This document shows positions 17,559 through 27,529 of a DNA stretch of 64,000 nucleotides, in pieces. A model generated the notes under the pieces. That model had not been told where the DNA came from, made no database searches, and was given only the letters and a program-made list of their open reading frames with translations. The first letter of the stretch is position 1. Each line of letters starts with the position of its first letter. A program made the position numbers and the translations under genes. Source of the DNA: Leptospira chreensis (GTDB lineage: Bacteria; Spirochaetota; Leptospiria; Leptospirales; Leptospiraceae); the NCBI RefSeq assembly GCF_016919165.1, contig NZ_JAFFPS010000007.1, positions 51,894 through 115,893 of the forward strand, read 5' to 3'.

Positions 17559-18728
17559 ATGAAAGTCCACGAATACCAGGCCAAAGAAATCCTACGTAGA
17601 CACAATGCCAACGTTCCCTTCGGAAAGGTCATCGACACAGTCGGTGATTTCGAAAAGGCATATAGCGAAGTTGTCCAAAAATCACCCGTAGTGGTGGTGA
17701 AAGCCCAAATCCACGCTGGTGGACGAGGAAAAGGTGGCGGGGTCAAAGTCGCCAAAACCAAAGAAGACGCCAAAGCTGCAGCAGAGAGAATTCTCGGAAT
17801 GCAACTCATCACCCCTCAAACCGGTGAAGAAGGAAAAAAAGTTCTCAAAGTTTATTTGGAACAAGGTCTTGAAATCGCAAAGGAATACTACCTTTCCATC
17901 CTACTCGATCGCGCTTTCCGCAAAACCATCATTATGGCTTCTACCGAAGGTGGAATGGAAATCGAAGAAGTTGCAGAGACTCATCCAGAAAAAATCATCA
18001 AAATTCAAATTGATCCAGGTATCGGAATCCAAGGTTCGCAAGTGCGTGAACTCGCATTCGCTTTAGGAATCCCTGCAGAAGCACAAAAGTCCTTCACAGC
18101 TCTTGTAAACTCAGTTTACAACGCGTATATCAAAGAAGATGCAGCTCTCCTCGAGATCAACCCCCTCATCCTCACAAAACAAAACGAAATCATCGCAGGT
18201 GACTGCAAGATGGACTTGGATGAAAACGCTCTTTACCGCCACCCTGAAAACGAAGCACTTCGTGATATCACTGAAGAAGATCCGTATGAAGTAAAAGCAA
18301 AAGAATACAACCTCAACTACGTAAAGTTAGATGGTAACATTGGTTGTATGGTAAATGGTGCCGGTCTTGCGATGGCAACTATGGACATCGTTAAACTTGC
18401 TGGTGCAGAACCTGCAAACTTTTTGGATGTCGGAGGTGGAGCGAACCCTACTACAGTAGAAAACGGTTTCCGTCTCATCCTTTCTGATCCAAACGTAAAA
18501 GGTATCTTTGTAAACGTATTCGGTGGTATCGTTCGTTGTGACCGAGTGGCTGTCGGAATTATCGAAGCTACGAAAAAGGTTAACGTATCGGTTCCGGTAG
18601 TGGTTCGATTGAAAGGAACCAATGCAGAAGAAGGGAAAAAAATCCTAAACGAATCCGGAATGAACATTGTTGGAGTGGAAGGACTCCGTGACGCGGCAGA
18701 CAAAATTGTCTCCCTAATCAAAAAATAG
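17559..18728 (+). CDS. sucC: Succinyl-CoA synthetase, ADP-forming, beta subunit
   Basis: 389 residues from the ATG at 17559, which gives the standard N-terminus [15 protein letters not shown] and has AAGGA five bases upstream; the open frame begins at 17523. SucC binds nucleotide and, with SucD, interconverts succinyl-CoA and succinate with substrate-level phosphorylation in the TCA cycle. The ATP-grasp domain shows [19 protein letters not shown] (near 43-61), and the C-terminal CoA-ligase domain shows [10 protein letters not shown] and [12 protein letters not shown]. Length is typical. sucD follows after 12 bases, so they form one operon. Confidence 0.97.
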   Translation: MKVHEYQAKEILRRHNANVPFGKVIDTVGDFEKAYSEVVQKSPVVVVKAQIHAGGRGKGGGVKVAKTKEDAKAAAERILGMQLITPQTGEEGKKVLKVYLEQGLEIAKEYYLSILLDRAFRKTIIMASTEGGMEIEEVAETHPEKIIKIQIDPGIGIQGSQVRELAFALGIPAEAQKSFTALVNSVYNAYIKEDAALLEINPLILTKQNEIIAGDCKMDLDENALYRHPENEALRDITEEDPYEVKAKEYNLNYVKLDGNIGCMVNGAGLAMATMDIVKLAGAEPANFLDVGGGANPTTVENGFRLILSDPNVKGIFVNVFGGIVRCDRVAVGIIEATKKVNVSVPVVVRLKGTNAEEGKKILNESGMNIVGVEGLRDAADKIVSLIKK

Positions 18729-18740
18729 GAACTATAAAAC

Positions 18741-19631
18741 ATGACTGTATTAGTTGACGCAAACACAAGAGTAGTCGTCCAAGGGATCACCGGTAAGGAA
18801 GGTTCCTTTCATGCGACTCAAATGTTAGAATATGGTACAAAAGTAGTTGCTGGAGTCACTCCAGGCAAAGGTGGACAAATCTGGACTTCCGAGTTTGGAA
18901 AAACAGCACCAGTTCGCAACACCATCAAAGATGCAATGATCCAAGATGGTGCTAACGCTGCTGTAATCTTCGTTCCACCTCCATTCGCAGCGGATGCGAT
19001 TTTGGAAGGAATCTTTGCTGAGATCCCACTCGTGGTTTGTATCACAGAAGGAATTCCTACTCACGATATGCTAAAGGTATATAGTGTTCTTCGTAATTCC
19101 AAAACAAAACTGGTAGGACCAAACTGCCCAGGTGTCATCAACCCACTCCACAAAGTAAAGATGGGAATTATGCCAGGTTTCATCCACACTCCAGGAAAGA
19201 TCGGAATCGTTTCTCGTTCTGGAACTTTGACTTATGAATCCGTAGCTTCCTTAACGGCAGCAGGACTTGGTCAATCGACTTGTATCGGAATCGGGGGAGA
19301 CCCTGTGCCTGGAATGAACCACGTAGAAGCGGTTCGTCTTTTGAATGAAGATCCAGATACAGAAGGAATCGTAATGATTGGTGAAATCGGTGGAACTTCG
19401 GAAGAAGAAGCTGCTGCTTACATCAAAGCCCATGTAAAAAAACCAGTCGTTGGTTTCATTGCAGGCCAAACAGCTCCTCCAGGAAAACGTATGGGCCATG
19501 CCGGTGCGATCATTTCTGGCGGAATGGGAACTGCCACTTCTAAAATTGCGGCAATGCAAGACGCTGGCGTCAGCATCTGCGCGCATATTGGTGAAGTTGG
19601 TGATAAAATGAAGGCTGCTCTTAAAAAATAA
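18741..19631 (+). CDS. sucD: Succinyl-CoA synthetase alpha subunit
   Basis: 296 residues, the CoA-binding and phosphohistidine-carrying subunit. The CoA-binding motif [12 protein letters not shown] is near residue 14, VGPNCPG near 123, and the phosphorylated His lies in [10 protein letters not shown] near 252. Length is a little above the usual 290. It is directly downstream of sucC. Its stop codon sits inside a perfect inverted repeat (19615-19637). The TolC-family gene begins 59 bases later. Confidence 0.97.
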   Translation: MTVLVDANTRVVVQGITGKEGSFHATQMLEYGTKVVAGVTPGKGGQIWTSEFGKTAPVRNTIKDAMIQDGANAAVIFVPPPFAADAILEGIFAEIPLVVCITEGIPTHDMLKVYSVLRNSKTKLVGPNCPGVINPLHKVKMGIMPGFIHTPGKIGIVSRSGTLTYESVASLTAAGLGQSTCIGIGGDPVPGMNHVEAVRLLNEDPDTEGIVMIGEIGGTSEEEAAAYIKAHVKKPVVGFIAGQTAPPGKRMGHAGAIISGGMGTATSKIAAMQDAGVSICAHIGEVGDKMKAALKK

Positions 19632-19637
19632 GAGCAG
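19615..19637 (+). terminator. Inverted repeat spanning the sucD stop codon
   Basis: CTGCTCTTA (19615-19623), loop AAAAA, TAAGAGCAG (19629-19637) is a perfect 9-bp stem that includes the TAA stop. It is followed by GACTTTAAAAAAAAA rather than a T-run, so it is not a canonical intrinsic terminator. It could protect the sucCD 3' end or attenuate transcription into the TolC-like gene. Confidence 0.4.
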
Positions 19638-19690
19638 GACTTTAAAAAAAAACAGCTATTCAAAGGGAATGGGGAGTCTGAATTAAGAGT

Positions 19691-21232
19691 ATGGAACAAC
19701 GTTCATGGGTTTCAAGTACATTGATTCTCCTCGTTTCCGTTGGCCTTTTGGCTGCGGAATCTGGAGATAAGGGATTTACACTTAGCTTACAAGACGCAGT
19801 CAAGTACGCCATTGAAAACAACCGCGAGGTCATGCAGGCCCGCTTAGAGTTAGCCAAAGCAGACTCCTCTCTTATGAAGTATGAGGGAAAGTATTCTTGG
19901 CGTGCCCTTTCCAAAGCGGAATTGGATCAAAAACAATTTCCTTTCAATCAAAACAATATCTTTACGGGAACTAAAACCCAAACAACCACCTATAGTGCTG
20001 GGTTAGAAAAACTCTTCACAACAGGAACTTACTTCAAACTAGAAGCGAAGTCGCAACGTTTTGACTCGAACGCTTTTGAAGATCCAAACAAAACTCCTGC
20101 GGGATTTACTGCCCTCGGACTTCCTCCATTATATACAGATACTCTTTCCGTAACCATTGCCCAAGATTTACTAAAAAATGCCTTTGGTGCCAATGAAAGA
20201 AATATGGAAAAAATCCTCGAGAACCAAACAGAAATTTTGCGAGAGCAAATGGAAGACCAAGTCGCAAGCAAAGTGGTAGCCACTCTTGTTGACTATTGGA
20301 ACTACTCTGTGAAGGAATCTGGATACCAAACCTTCGAACAACTTTTAAAAAACACAAAGAATGTTCGCGACCTAACCATTCGCAAACAAGGACTTGGGCT
20401 TTCGGAAAGTTTTGAAGTCAACCAGTGGAATGCCCTCCTCTCCCAAGTGGAAGGACAAATGGCACAAGCTAGCGCCGAAAGAGAAGAAGCACGTCGTAAA
20501 CTCATTCGTTCTCTTAACTTGCCAGAAGATACAATCTTCCAAAAGACAACTCCTCTTTCGGAAACACTTCCCACTAGGTTAGATTACCAAGCAGATATCG
20601 ACTACGCATACAAACATAGAGCAGACTTTAGAGCCATTGTTCGTAAAAAAGAAAATGCAGAACTCTCTATGAGAACGGCGAAAAACGAAGCCCTCCCTTC
20701 TTTGAAAGCAGCAGGAACTTACGGATACCAAGCGCAAAATACGGTGAGTCCTCAGAACAATTATGCAGACAAAGGTGCGGGAGTTTTTTCTTACCAATAC
20801 CCAGTGATGCAAGGTTCCTTAGATCTTAGTTATCCGATTATGGATAAAGGTGTGAAGGCCGGAATTCGCGATGCGGAAATCCAAAAACGCCAAGTATCTC
20901 TAGAAGAAGCCGACCTAACCAAAGCCGTTTCCGATGACGTGAAAACACGAATTGATATCCTAAAAGCATCCTTCCAAGTTTTGGAAAATGCAAAACATAC
21001 GGAAGAAGAATCGAAAAAGTATTACAACGGAGTGTTACGTTCTTTCCAACAAGGAAGGTTCAATGCACTGGCAGTGAAAAATGCTTTGGACACTCATGTG
21101 CAAGACCAGTTGTCTCTGGTTCGGGCGAAAGTAGATTACAATATCAACTTACACAGATACTATGTTGCTAAGAATGCTTTATTTGAAGAATACGGAGTGG
21201 ATCGGTCCAAACTCCTACCTGAAAATCTCTAA
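19691..21232 (+). CDS. TolC-family outer-membrane efflux protein
   Basis: 513 residues with a signal peptide (ILLVSVGLLAAES). Two OEP-type repeats of long coiled-coil helices are recognisable. The first opens LSLQDAVKYAIENNREVMQARLE cut at the usual DAVxxAxxNN motif. The second contains YAYKHRADFRAIVRKKENAE, then LPSLKAAGTYGYQ and a beta-strand region before the last helices. The TolC family forms trimeric outer-membrane channels for type I secretion and RND-type efflux. No inner-membrane partner is adjacent, so the substrate is unknown. The gene sits between sucCD and the SH3/FmdB/lpx genes on the same strand. Confidence 0.88.
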   Translation: MEQRSWVSSTLILLVSVGLLAAESGDKGFTLSLQDAVKYAIENNREVMQARLELAKADSSLMKYEGKYSWRALSKAELDQKQFPFNQNNIFTGTKTQTTTYSAGLEKLFTTGTYFKLEAKSQRFDSNAFEDPNKTPAGFTALGLPPLYTDTLSVTIAQDLLKNAFGANERNMEKILENQTEILREQMEDQVASKVVATLVDYWNYSVKESGYQTFEQLLKNTKNVRDLTIRKQGLGLSESFEVNQWNALLSQVEGQMAQASAEREEARRKLIRSLNLPEDTIFQKTTPLSETLPTRLDYQADIDYAYKHRADFRAIVRKKENAELSMRTAKNEALPSLKAAGTYGYQAQNTVSPQNNYADKGAGVFSYQYPVMQGSLDLSYPIMDKGVKAGIRDAEIQKRQVSLEEADLTKAVSDDVKTRIDILKASFQVLENAKHTEEESKKYYNGVLRSFQQGRFNALAVKNALDTHVQDQLSLVRAKVDYNINLHRYYVAKNALFEEYGVDRSKLLPENL

Positions 21233-21253
21233 ACCAAAAGCGGGAGAATCTTT

Positions 21254-22708
21254 TTGATACGCTCCCGTGTATTTCTAGTCCTCGGTCTCACTTTTCTTTT
21301 TATCACCCTGATTACCTACGCCTTTGTGGACTTTCGAGAGAGAGAAGACAAAGCCTATGATCTCTACCAATCCGAATCTTATCTCAAAGTCCTTGGTCTT
21401 TATGCGGAGAAAGAAATTCCTACTGGGGAATTGGAGCTCACCATCCTTTCCCAAACCATCTCCCAACTAGAAAAAAAACTGAATGCAAAGGAAACTTCGA
21501 AAGATCTAATTTCCTTTTTCCAAAAACGTTCCGGAACCAAACTCATTGAATGGGAAACCACAAGGGGAACTTACTACCATATTGAAGATCCTTACCTCGC
21601 CCATTTGAAGACCCATGGAGATGGATACAAAAGAGCTCTCATTTCAAAAATTGGAACTTTAAACAAACCTATTCCCAAAGCGGAAGTTACAAACCTACTC
21701 CTAAAACTCATCTTGGAAGATCCGCGCGGTATGGAAGATAGTTTTAGCCGGGCTTTGTCAAACATCCTCAGTTTTCCCTTTGAGCCCATTGGAGAAATTG
21801 AATCTGAATTTTTATTACAAAGTTTACACTTTTTAGCCAATACTTCAAACACGAGCCTATTCCACCAAACAGCGATTATTCGTGGAAAAAATGTAAATCT
21901 TCGCAGTGGCCCGGGGCGTGAGAACTCGGAAGTGGGAAAAATCAGTGAACCAGAAGAAACCATTTGCCTAGAGGAAGATGCAGGTACGGAAACCATTGCG
22001 GGAAGTTCCGGGCATTGGAAGCGGTGTTTTTTCCCAAACTTACAAAAGTCTGCATGGATCTTTTCTGGTTTTTTAACCGAAGTTTCACCAAATCCCAACC
22101 TCATTGCCGAATTTGAAAAACGATTTAAGGCCGTAGACAATGAAATTCGGATCGATTTTGAAGGTTGGAATGGGAACCAAATCCCGACCACTTTCTTTGG
22201 AACCTATATTCCTAGAGACTCGGTTCGTGTATCTGGCGAAACAGGATTTCCCATTTACGGACTTTCCAAAGAATCAAAAACCGTTCAGAGAATTTGTAAA
22301 AAACTTTCGGGCGACAAAAACTACTTCGAGTTTTCCTTCCAACCCACAGACTCGGACCTTCCCATTTCCTTTTTAGAACTCCATTTGAACTACGACAATC
22401 GGGAACATTTGGCCTATACGATTGCCCTGGACAAAGAATCCATTTGGGTAAATAAAAATCGATATGTCCTCGACGGAGAAAAAAGAAGAGAAAACCTGTC
22501 CTTACACATTGGATCCCGCGAAGGGGACAAATGGAACGCAAGCCTTTGGAGGCGAAATACGGGACTCATCCAGTCCATCCGTTCCTTATCCTTAGATGAA
22601 TCGACCCTCCAGTCCGGAAGGTATTCCTGGGAAATCTGTCTCCCTTTAGCAAAAGAACCAAATCGGGAACAAGTGTTACTCTTTGAAATTAGAACAGGAA
22701 TCCATTAG
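21254..22708 (+). CDS. Membrane-anchored SH3-domain protein
   Basis: 484 residues starting at TTG 21254 (GGGAG seven bases upstream). An N-terminal transmembrane helix (VFLVLGLTFLFITLITYAFV) is followed by a helical region. A bacterial SH3 domain near residues 210-275 opens with GKNVNLRSGPGRENSEVG, the typical NLRSGPS-like motif, and ends SAWIFSGFLTEV. The C-terminal 200 residues (including the WNGNQIPTTFFGTYIPRD region) are unrecognised and look beta-rich, possibly carbohydrate-binding. Bacterial SH3 domains usually bind peptidoglycan or peptide ligands, so a periplasmic wall-associated role is plausible but unproven. It is 21 bases after the TolC-like gene and 9 before the fmdB-type gene. 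Confidence 0.75.
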   Translation: MIRSRVFLVLGLTFLFITLITYAFVDFREREDKAYDLYQSESYLKVLGLYAEKEIPTGELELTILSQTISQLEKKLNAKETSKDLISFFQKRSGTKLIEWETTRGTYYHIEDPYLAHLKTHGDGYKRALISKIGTLNKPIPKAEVTNLLLKLILEDPRGMEDSFSRALSNILSFPFEPIGEIESEFLLQSLHFLANTSNTSLFHQTAIIRGKNVNLRSGPGRENSEVGKISEPEETICLEEDAGTETIAGSSGHWKRCFFPNLQKSAWIFSGFLTEVSPNPNLIAEFEKRFKAVDNEIRIDFEGWNGNQIPTTFFGTYIPRDSVRVSGETGFPIYGLSKESKTVQRICKKLSGDKNYFEFSFQPTDSDLPISFLELHLNYDNREHLAYTIALDKESIWVNKNRYVLDGEKRRENLSLHIGSREGDKWNASLWRRNTGLIQSIRSLSLDESTLQSGRYSWEICLPLAKEPNREQVLLFEIRTGIH

Positions 22709-22717
22709 AGGGACACC

Positions 22718-22957
22718 ATGGCTACATACGATTACCATTGTAATACATGCGAAAAAGACTTTGAACATGTTCAGTCGATGAAAGAGGATGCACTCACCCA
22801 TTGCCTCTGTGGAAAAAACGGATCTGTCGAACGTAGGATTTCTGCCAGTGCCGGAATCATCTTTAAAGGAACTGGATTTTACGTAACAGATTATAAAAAA
22901 TCCGGCTCTGACTCAACTCCTCCGCCTTCCACTGGCATTACTGATTCAGGATCTTAA
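22718..22957 (+). CDS. FmdB-family zinc-ribbon regulatory protein
   Basis: 79 residues. The N-terminus MATYDYHCNTCEKDFE is the characteristic FmdB/CxxC zinc-ribbon opening, with the second metal pair in HCLCGKNGSVERRIS. It ends in GIIFKGTGFYVTDY and a low-complexity Ser/Pro tail, as usual for the family. The role is poorly defined; it is annotated as a putative regulatory protein from the fmd operon. It lies 9 bases before lpxI and probably shares its transcript. Confidence 0.9.
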   Translation: MATYDYHCNTCEKDFEHVQSMKEDALTHCLCGKNGSVERRISASAGIIFKGTGFYVTDYKKSGSDSTPPPSTGITDSGS

Positions 22958-22966
22958 GGTCTCTCT

Positions 22967-23833
22967 TTGGCACCCAAAGGCCGATTAGCCATTATTGCTG
23001 GTGGTGGGGAACTACCTCACATTGGAATGAAGGAAGCCCTTCTCGCAGGTGAGGATCCTATATTTCTTGGACTCATCGAATCCGACTTCACACCAAGAGA
23101 ACACAGTGTACGCACCATTCCTGTGCATATCACCCAGGTTGGTAAAATTTTAAAACTCATCCAAAAAGAAAAGATCACTCGGATTTTGATGCTTGGGAAG
23201 GTTCGTAAAGACCTGCTCTTCCAAAAACTAAAATTTGATCTGAAAGCTCTCGCCATCCTTGCCCGCACCATCAACCGAAACGACTACCCCATCTTCCTTG
23301 CGATCGCAGACGAATTTGAATCAATGGGTGTTAAAGTCATTTCCCAAAAGATCTACTTACAATCCTTACTCCTTCCCGAAGGTCGTTACACTCCAAAAAA
23401 ATTTAGTTCCCAAGAACTTAAGGATGTCGACTTCGGAATGTTCTACGCAGAAAAGATGGCCGATTTAGATATCGGACAAATGGTTGTGGTCTGTGACGAA
23501 TCCGTCATCGCCGTAGAAGCAGTGGAAGGAACCGATGAAACCATCAAACGAGGTGGATTGTATACCAAAAAGAAGGGAGATGCTGTTGTTTGCAAAAGCC
23601 CCAAAGCCAAACAAGACAATCGTTTTGACCTCCCCACGATTGGAATTCATACCTTTCAAATGATGCTCGAAAGTGGTTGCAAAACACTTTGTATTCGAGA
23701 AGGAGAAACCTTAGTGGTGGATCCAAAGGCAGCAATTGAATTTGCCACAAAACATAAATTAAACTTTTGTGTTGTCGGAAAAAGCGGAAGTAAGGTTCTC
23801 AATGGTAACCAAAAAAAAATCCCATCAATATGA
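22967..23833 (+). CDS. lpxI: UDP-2,3-diacylglucosamine diphosphatase LpxI
   Basis: 288 residues of the LpxI (DUF1009) family, which hydrolyses UDP-2,3-diacylglucosamine to lipid X in lipid A synthesis, replacing LpxH in many bacteria. Recognisable segments are LAIIAGGGELPHIGM at the N-terminus, ILMLGKVRKDLLF near 75 and DIGQMVVVCDESVIAVEAVEGTDETI near 165-190, with a C-terminal GIHTFQMMLESGCKTLCIREGETL. The start is TTG 22967, with AAGG seven bases before. The 3' end overlaps lpxB by 32 bases, consistent with coupled synthesis of consecutive pathway enzymes. Confidence 0.93.
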   Translation: MAPKGRLAIIAGGGELPHIGMKEALLAGEDPIFLGLIESDFTPREHSVRTIPVHITQVGKILKLIQKEKITRILMLGKVRKDLLFQKLKFDLKALAILARTINRNDYPIFLAIADEFESMGVKVISQKIYLQSLLLPEGRYTPKKFSSQELKDVDFGMFYAEKMADLDIGQMVVVCDESVIAVEAVEGTDETIKRGGLYTKKKGDAVVCKSPKAKQDNRFDLPTIGIHTFQMMLESGCKTLCIREGETLVVDPKAAIEFATKHKLNFCVVGKSGSKVLNGNQKKIPSI

Positions 23834-25013
23834 GTCTGACAAAAATATCTTAGTCATCGCCGGCGAACATTCTGGTGATTTACTGGGAGCCGATCTTTTA
23901 CAGGAGCTAGCCATCTTAGAACCAGAATATAAGTTCTATGGAATTGGTGGAGAGGGAATGATTGGCCACGGACTCGAATCCATGGAAGAAATCGAACAAC
24001 TCAGTGTGATTGGATTTTCGGAAGCCTTAAAAAAATACAGTTTCTTAAAAAAGATATTTTACCGAGTTTTAGACGAAACGGCACGTAGGCCAACCAAACT
24101 CGCCATTTTAATTGATTACCCAGGATTTAACCTTCGTTTGGCGAAAGAATTAAAACTGCGAGGGATCCCTACCGTTTTCTATGTATCCCCACAAATCTGG
24201 GCTTGGAAGTTCAACCGTATCTATTTTATCAAAGAACAAATTGCTTTGATGCTCACCCTATTCCGATTCGAAGAAGAAATTTATACGGAATATGGTGTGA
24301 ATGCCAAATTTGTAGGCCATCCCATCACCAAACGGATTCCTGAAAAATTGAAAAAGGAACCGGTCATCGCAGAAAAACTTCCGGATTCCCACCACGGTTA
24401 TACAGTAGGACTTCTCCCTGGTTCCAGAAAAGGCGAGATTCGTAGGCTCATTGATCCCATTCTCGGGACAGCGGCCCTCCTCCATGAACAATGTAAGTTG
24501 GAGAAAAAGAAAATTGTTTTCCTTCTCCCGAATATCAATGCCAAAGAAGAATCCTTTCTTTTGGAAAAAATTGAAGCCTTAAAAGAAATCCATCCTGACA
24601 TCCAAATCCATTACCTTTGGAATGCGTCTTTACGTGTGATGGAAACAAGCGATCTCCTCCTCATTGCTTCAGGGACGGCTACTTTGGAAGGATTGTATTT
24701 TGAAACACCGATGGTGATTTTGTATAAGGTGAGTTTGTTTACTTACTTCCTTGGATCATTACTGATGAGGTCCAAATTCATTGGCCTTGCGAATATTTTG
24801 TCAGGTGAGGAAGTCTGCCGGGAAATTACTCAAAACGAATGCCAACCGAAGTATATCTTCCAAGAAGCTTGGAAGATTCTTTCCAATACAAAACTCCGGA
24901 ACAAAATGAAGGGAATCCTTAGGGATGCGAAAGAAAGGGAACTCGGAACGACTAATGCGTCGAAAAAGGCCGCAAAGGAAATCCAGTCACTCCTGCGAAC
25001 CTTTTCGAATTAA
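23802..25013 (+). CDS. lpxB: Lipid-A-disaccharide synthase
   Basis: 403 residues from the ATG at 23802, chosen because TAAGG precedes it; the open frame extends to 23769. LpxB is a GT-B glycosyltransferase joining UDP-diacylglucosamine and lipid X into the disaccharide. Motifs include VIAGEHSGDLLGADL at the N-terminus, FYGIGGEGM, LIDYPGFNLRLAKEL, FYVSPQIWAWK, FVGHPI, LLPGSRKGEI and the donor-binding ASGTATLEG...PMVILYK. Length is slightly above the usual 380 residues. It is the last plus-strand gene before convergent minus-strand genes, with a 27-base tail overlap. Confidence 0.96.
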   Translation: MVTKKKSHQYESDKNILVIAGEHSGDLLGADLLQELAILEPEYKFYGIGGEGMIGHGLESMEEIEQLSVIGFSEALKKYSFLKKIFYRVLDETARRPTKLAILIDYPGFNLRLAKELKLRGIPTVFYVSPQIWAWKFNRIYFIKEQIALMLTLFRFEEEIYTEYGVNAKFVGHPITKRIPEKLKKEPVIAEKLPDSHHGYTVGLLPGSRKGEIRRLIDPILGTAALLHEQCKLEKKKIVFLLPNINAKEESFLLEKIEALKEIHPDIQIHYLWNASLRVMETSDLLLIASGTATLEGLYFETPMVILYKVSLFTYFLGSLLMRSKFIGLANILSGEEVCREITQNECQPKYIFQEAWKILSNTKLRNKMKGILRDAKERELGTTNASKKAAKEIQSLLRTFSN

Positions 25014-25355
25014 ACGAACCACCCGGTTCTCCCAGGTCCCAATCCAGGACTTGGGTTTTAAATCTGAATATAAAAAATAACCTTTGATGGTTTCTTCATC
25101 ACTGGGTCGGAGTCGTATCCCTACAGAATCCAACTCCAAGCTGAGATCCCCTGCCCCATTCCAAAGGACTTTGTTTTCTTCCGGTTGGATGTTTAGGGAA
25201 TGAGTTTTGTTTTCCCACTCTAAGATCCATTCTCCACCAAACGCCGGTAATTTGGACACTTCCGGGGCAAGGTCTGCGGGGTTTTTCTTTTCTGTACAAA
25301 AGCCAAAGAAAAAAAGAAGAGAAATCAAACTGAAACTAACTATTTGAGAACGCAT
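24987..25355 (-). CDS. Small lipoprotein, unrecognised
   Basis: 122 residues. The signal SFSLISLLFFFGFC ends in a spirochaetal lipobox with Cys at 20. The mature part is short and beta-rich, with Trp-containing strands (GEWILEWENKTHSLN, KSWIGTWENRVVRL) resembling small lipocalin-like or meander folds, but I do not recognise a family. It overlaps the end of the AsmA-like gene by 16 bases on the same strand, so translation is probably coupled. Its 3' end overlaps that of lpxB on the other strand by 27 bases. Confidence 0.75.
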   Translation of the reverse strand: MRSQIVSFSLISLLFFFGFCTEKKNPADLAPEVSKLPAFGGEWILEWENKTHSLNIQPEENKVLWNGAGDLSLELDSVGIRLRPSDEETIKGYFLYSDLKPKSWIGTWENRVVRLIRKGSQE

Positions 25356-27523
25356 TTATTTTCCTCTTCGGTAAGACTAAAACTCCCTCTGGATTCCCCA
25401 ACGAGTCCGTAAGTAGTGAAGGCATAGTTTCCATTTTTATTATTTCCATATCCCTTTAAATCCAAGGATTCGCTTGAGACCACTAAATTAGAAATATAAT
25501 CCATATCTGAATACCGACTCAAATCAAATTCCATCTGAAATGGTTTTTTCAAGGGACTTAAATCCATAACCAATTTAGAAACCAAATCAGCATCCTTAAG
25601 GCTCACCCCAAAAAGTTTCAAGAAATAAGAAGTCCGGGCATCTTTATGAAGGGTATAATAATCACTTCCCATACTATTAAAACTATAATCCAAACTGACA
25701 TGAGTGGGTTTTAATTCGGCACCACATAAATGCATCCAAGGATCCGACCAAGGGTATTCATTTAAGACCAAACTAAAACCAAAGTTGGGAGTTTTACTCG
25801 CGTAGTAAGAAACCATAGAAATCTTTGAATTGGAATTTCCCAAATTCAATCCCAGATTCATCCTTCCGTCCTTCACTTGTAAGTTTCCTTTGGATTCACC
25901 AAGGGAATTTGCCCCACCAAACGGATAGTAGTTGGCAATTTGGATTCCGAAATCCAAATTCATGGATTCCAAAAAGTATTTATAAACTTTGGTTTGGTAA
26001 AAATACTCTTCTGGAATTAACTTTTCTTGTCTTTCCCTGATTTCTTCTAAGGTTTCCCGATTCCAATCCTCATACAAAGGTTTCCAGTCGCTACCAGTAA
26101 GGTCCGGTGTTTGGAAACCCAGTTTGGTTTTGGAATTGAGTGGATAATAATAAGAACCGTCGGTTTTTTTGGAACGACCCCATTCATTCGATCCCCCACC
26201 GCCCAGGTGAGACGGTTTTCCAAAAAGCAAAGAATCAAATTTTAAATTCCACTCATTGCCTTCGGTGAGGTTTAAAGATAAATTTCCTTTTTCTAACTGC
26301 AGAAGTTTTGAATCCCATTCCATCTCAGATCCACTCAAGTTCCCACGGAGTTGGAACCATTTGTTTTTATCTCCTGTCTCCAAAAGATCAATATTACCCG
26401 ATAATGATCCGGACAAGGGAAGTGTGAAGTTTCCAGAAAGATCGGAGATCCTTTCTGCAATCCCTTCTAAAGATTCAATTTGGAATTCAAAATGCCGATC
26501 GAGAAGTGGTTCTTTGATCGTTTCTGTTTTCACAGAAGTTTTGATTCGAAAGTCTGTTCCTAAAAATTCTCTTTCTTCTTTATTGGGTGTGAATAGAAAC
26601 AACTCGCGAAACCGAAATCCATCCAGGATATAATTTTCAAAAAAAGGAATGGGAATGAGTGAATTCTCAAACTCCACATCACCACTGGCCGTAAACCCGG
26701 AAGCCGCGTCACGGACCACCTTCCCTTCTCCGGAAAGGACTGCCGAATGAACATTGGAGCCAAAGAGATAATTGGTAAGAATGATGGCTTCTTCGGAAGG
26801 GTAATTCTTCCATTGGAATTCAAATTGGTATTCGTCCAAATTATGATCCGAAAACTCACCTTCCCCTTTAATCCGAGTGGAATTCGGAATCCAGAACCAA
26901 CCATTGTTATACGAGAGATACAAACGTTTATTCTTTCGTTTCATCACAATGTCCCAACCCTCTTTCCAATCGACTAAGGTAGAGTCGTTTTGTTTGACGG
27001 TGAGTTTGGCATCGTGAAAACGAATGTCTTTCAACTTACTCGTTTGTGCGTATTGGATGAGTTGGTTTCGTAAACTCGCATTTTCGTTCAAAACCAAATG
27101 CGGACTATAAAAATCAATTTGTTCCACTGTGGGGGAATCTTTGAAATAACTGGATAAGCGAAAGGTAACTTTTTTTACCTTCAACATATGGTCGTTAAAG
27201 GAAAAGTCTTCTTCATTGGAAACCACCAAGTCTTCAATGATGAGTCCCTCACGAAGAGAGAAATCAAGGACACCAATGTCCACTGCTTTGCCGAGCTCCC
27301 GGTTGATGGTAAAGGTGACTACTTTCCTGAGTTGGACTAAGGGGATCCGATAGTTTCGAAGATAGAATTCCAAACCATAATAGCAGAGGATAAAACAGAA
27401 AAAAATGAGACCCAGTGCTAAAAATGAAAATAGAACCCGCTTGTTTTCACGGATTCTATTAAAGAGGTTCGAAAAGGATTGCCTATAGGAAAATAGGCGC
27501 TTTAGAGAAAAGATCCGTTCCAA
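25340..27523 (-). CDS. AsmA-like envelope protein
   Basis: 727 residues. An N-terminal transmembrane helix (VLFSFLALGLIFFCFILCYYG) anchors a long beta-rich periplasmic part. The segment after the anchor (FTINRELGKAVDIGVLDFSLREGLIIEDLVVSNEED begins the pattern, here shown in part) has the AsmA/Mce-type layout with VKKVTFRLS and VEQIDFYSPHLVL, as in AsmA, TamB and YhdP proteins that bridge inner and outer membranes and move phospholipid. The C-terminus ends GESRGSFSLTEEENKC. The lipid-transport role is inferred from architecture. It lies 6 bases after a TPR lipoprotein gene and is coupled to a small lipoprotein downstream. Confidence 0.7.
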   Translation of the reverse strand: MERIFSLKRLFSYRQSFSNLFNRIRENKRVLFSFLALGLIFFCFILCYYGLEFYLRNYRIPLVQLRKVVTFTINRELGKAVDIGVLDFSLREGLIIEDLVVSNEEDFSFNDHMLKVKKVTFRLSSYFKDSPTVEQIDFYSPHLVLNENASLRNQLIQYAQTSKLKDIRFHDAKLTVKQNDSTLVDWKEGWDIVMKRKNKRLYLSYNNGWFWIPNSTRIKGEGEFSDHNLDEYQFEFQWKNYPSEEAIILTNYLFGSNVHSAVLSGEGKVVRDAASGFTASGDVEFENSLIPIPFFENYILDGFRFRELFLFTPNKEEREFLGTDFRIKTSVKTETIKEPLLDRHFEFQIESLEGIAERISDLSGNFTLPLSGSLSGNIDLLETGDKNKWFQLRGNLSGSEMEWDSKLLQLEKGNLSLNLTEGNEWNLKFDSLLFGKPSHLGGGGSNEWGRSKKTDGSYYYPLNSKTKLGFQTPDLTGSDWKPLYEDWNRETLEEIRERQEKLIPEEYFYQTKVYKYFLESMNLDFGIQIANYYPFGGANSLGESKGNLQVKDGRMNLGLNLGNSNSKISMVSYYASKTPNFGFSLVLNEYPWSDPWMHLCGAELKPTHVSLDYSFNSMGSDYYTLHKDARTSYFLKLFGVSLKDADLVSKLVMDLSPLKKPFQMEFDLSRYSDMDYISNLVVSSESLDLKGYGNNKNGNYAFTTYGLVGESRGSFSLTEEENKCVLK

Positions 27524-27529
27524 AAGAAC

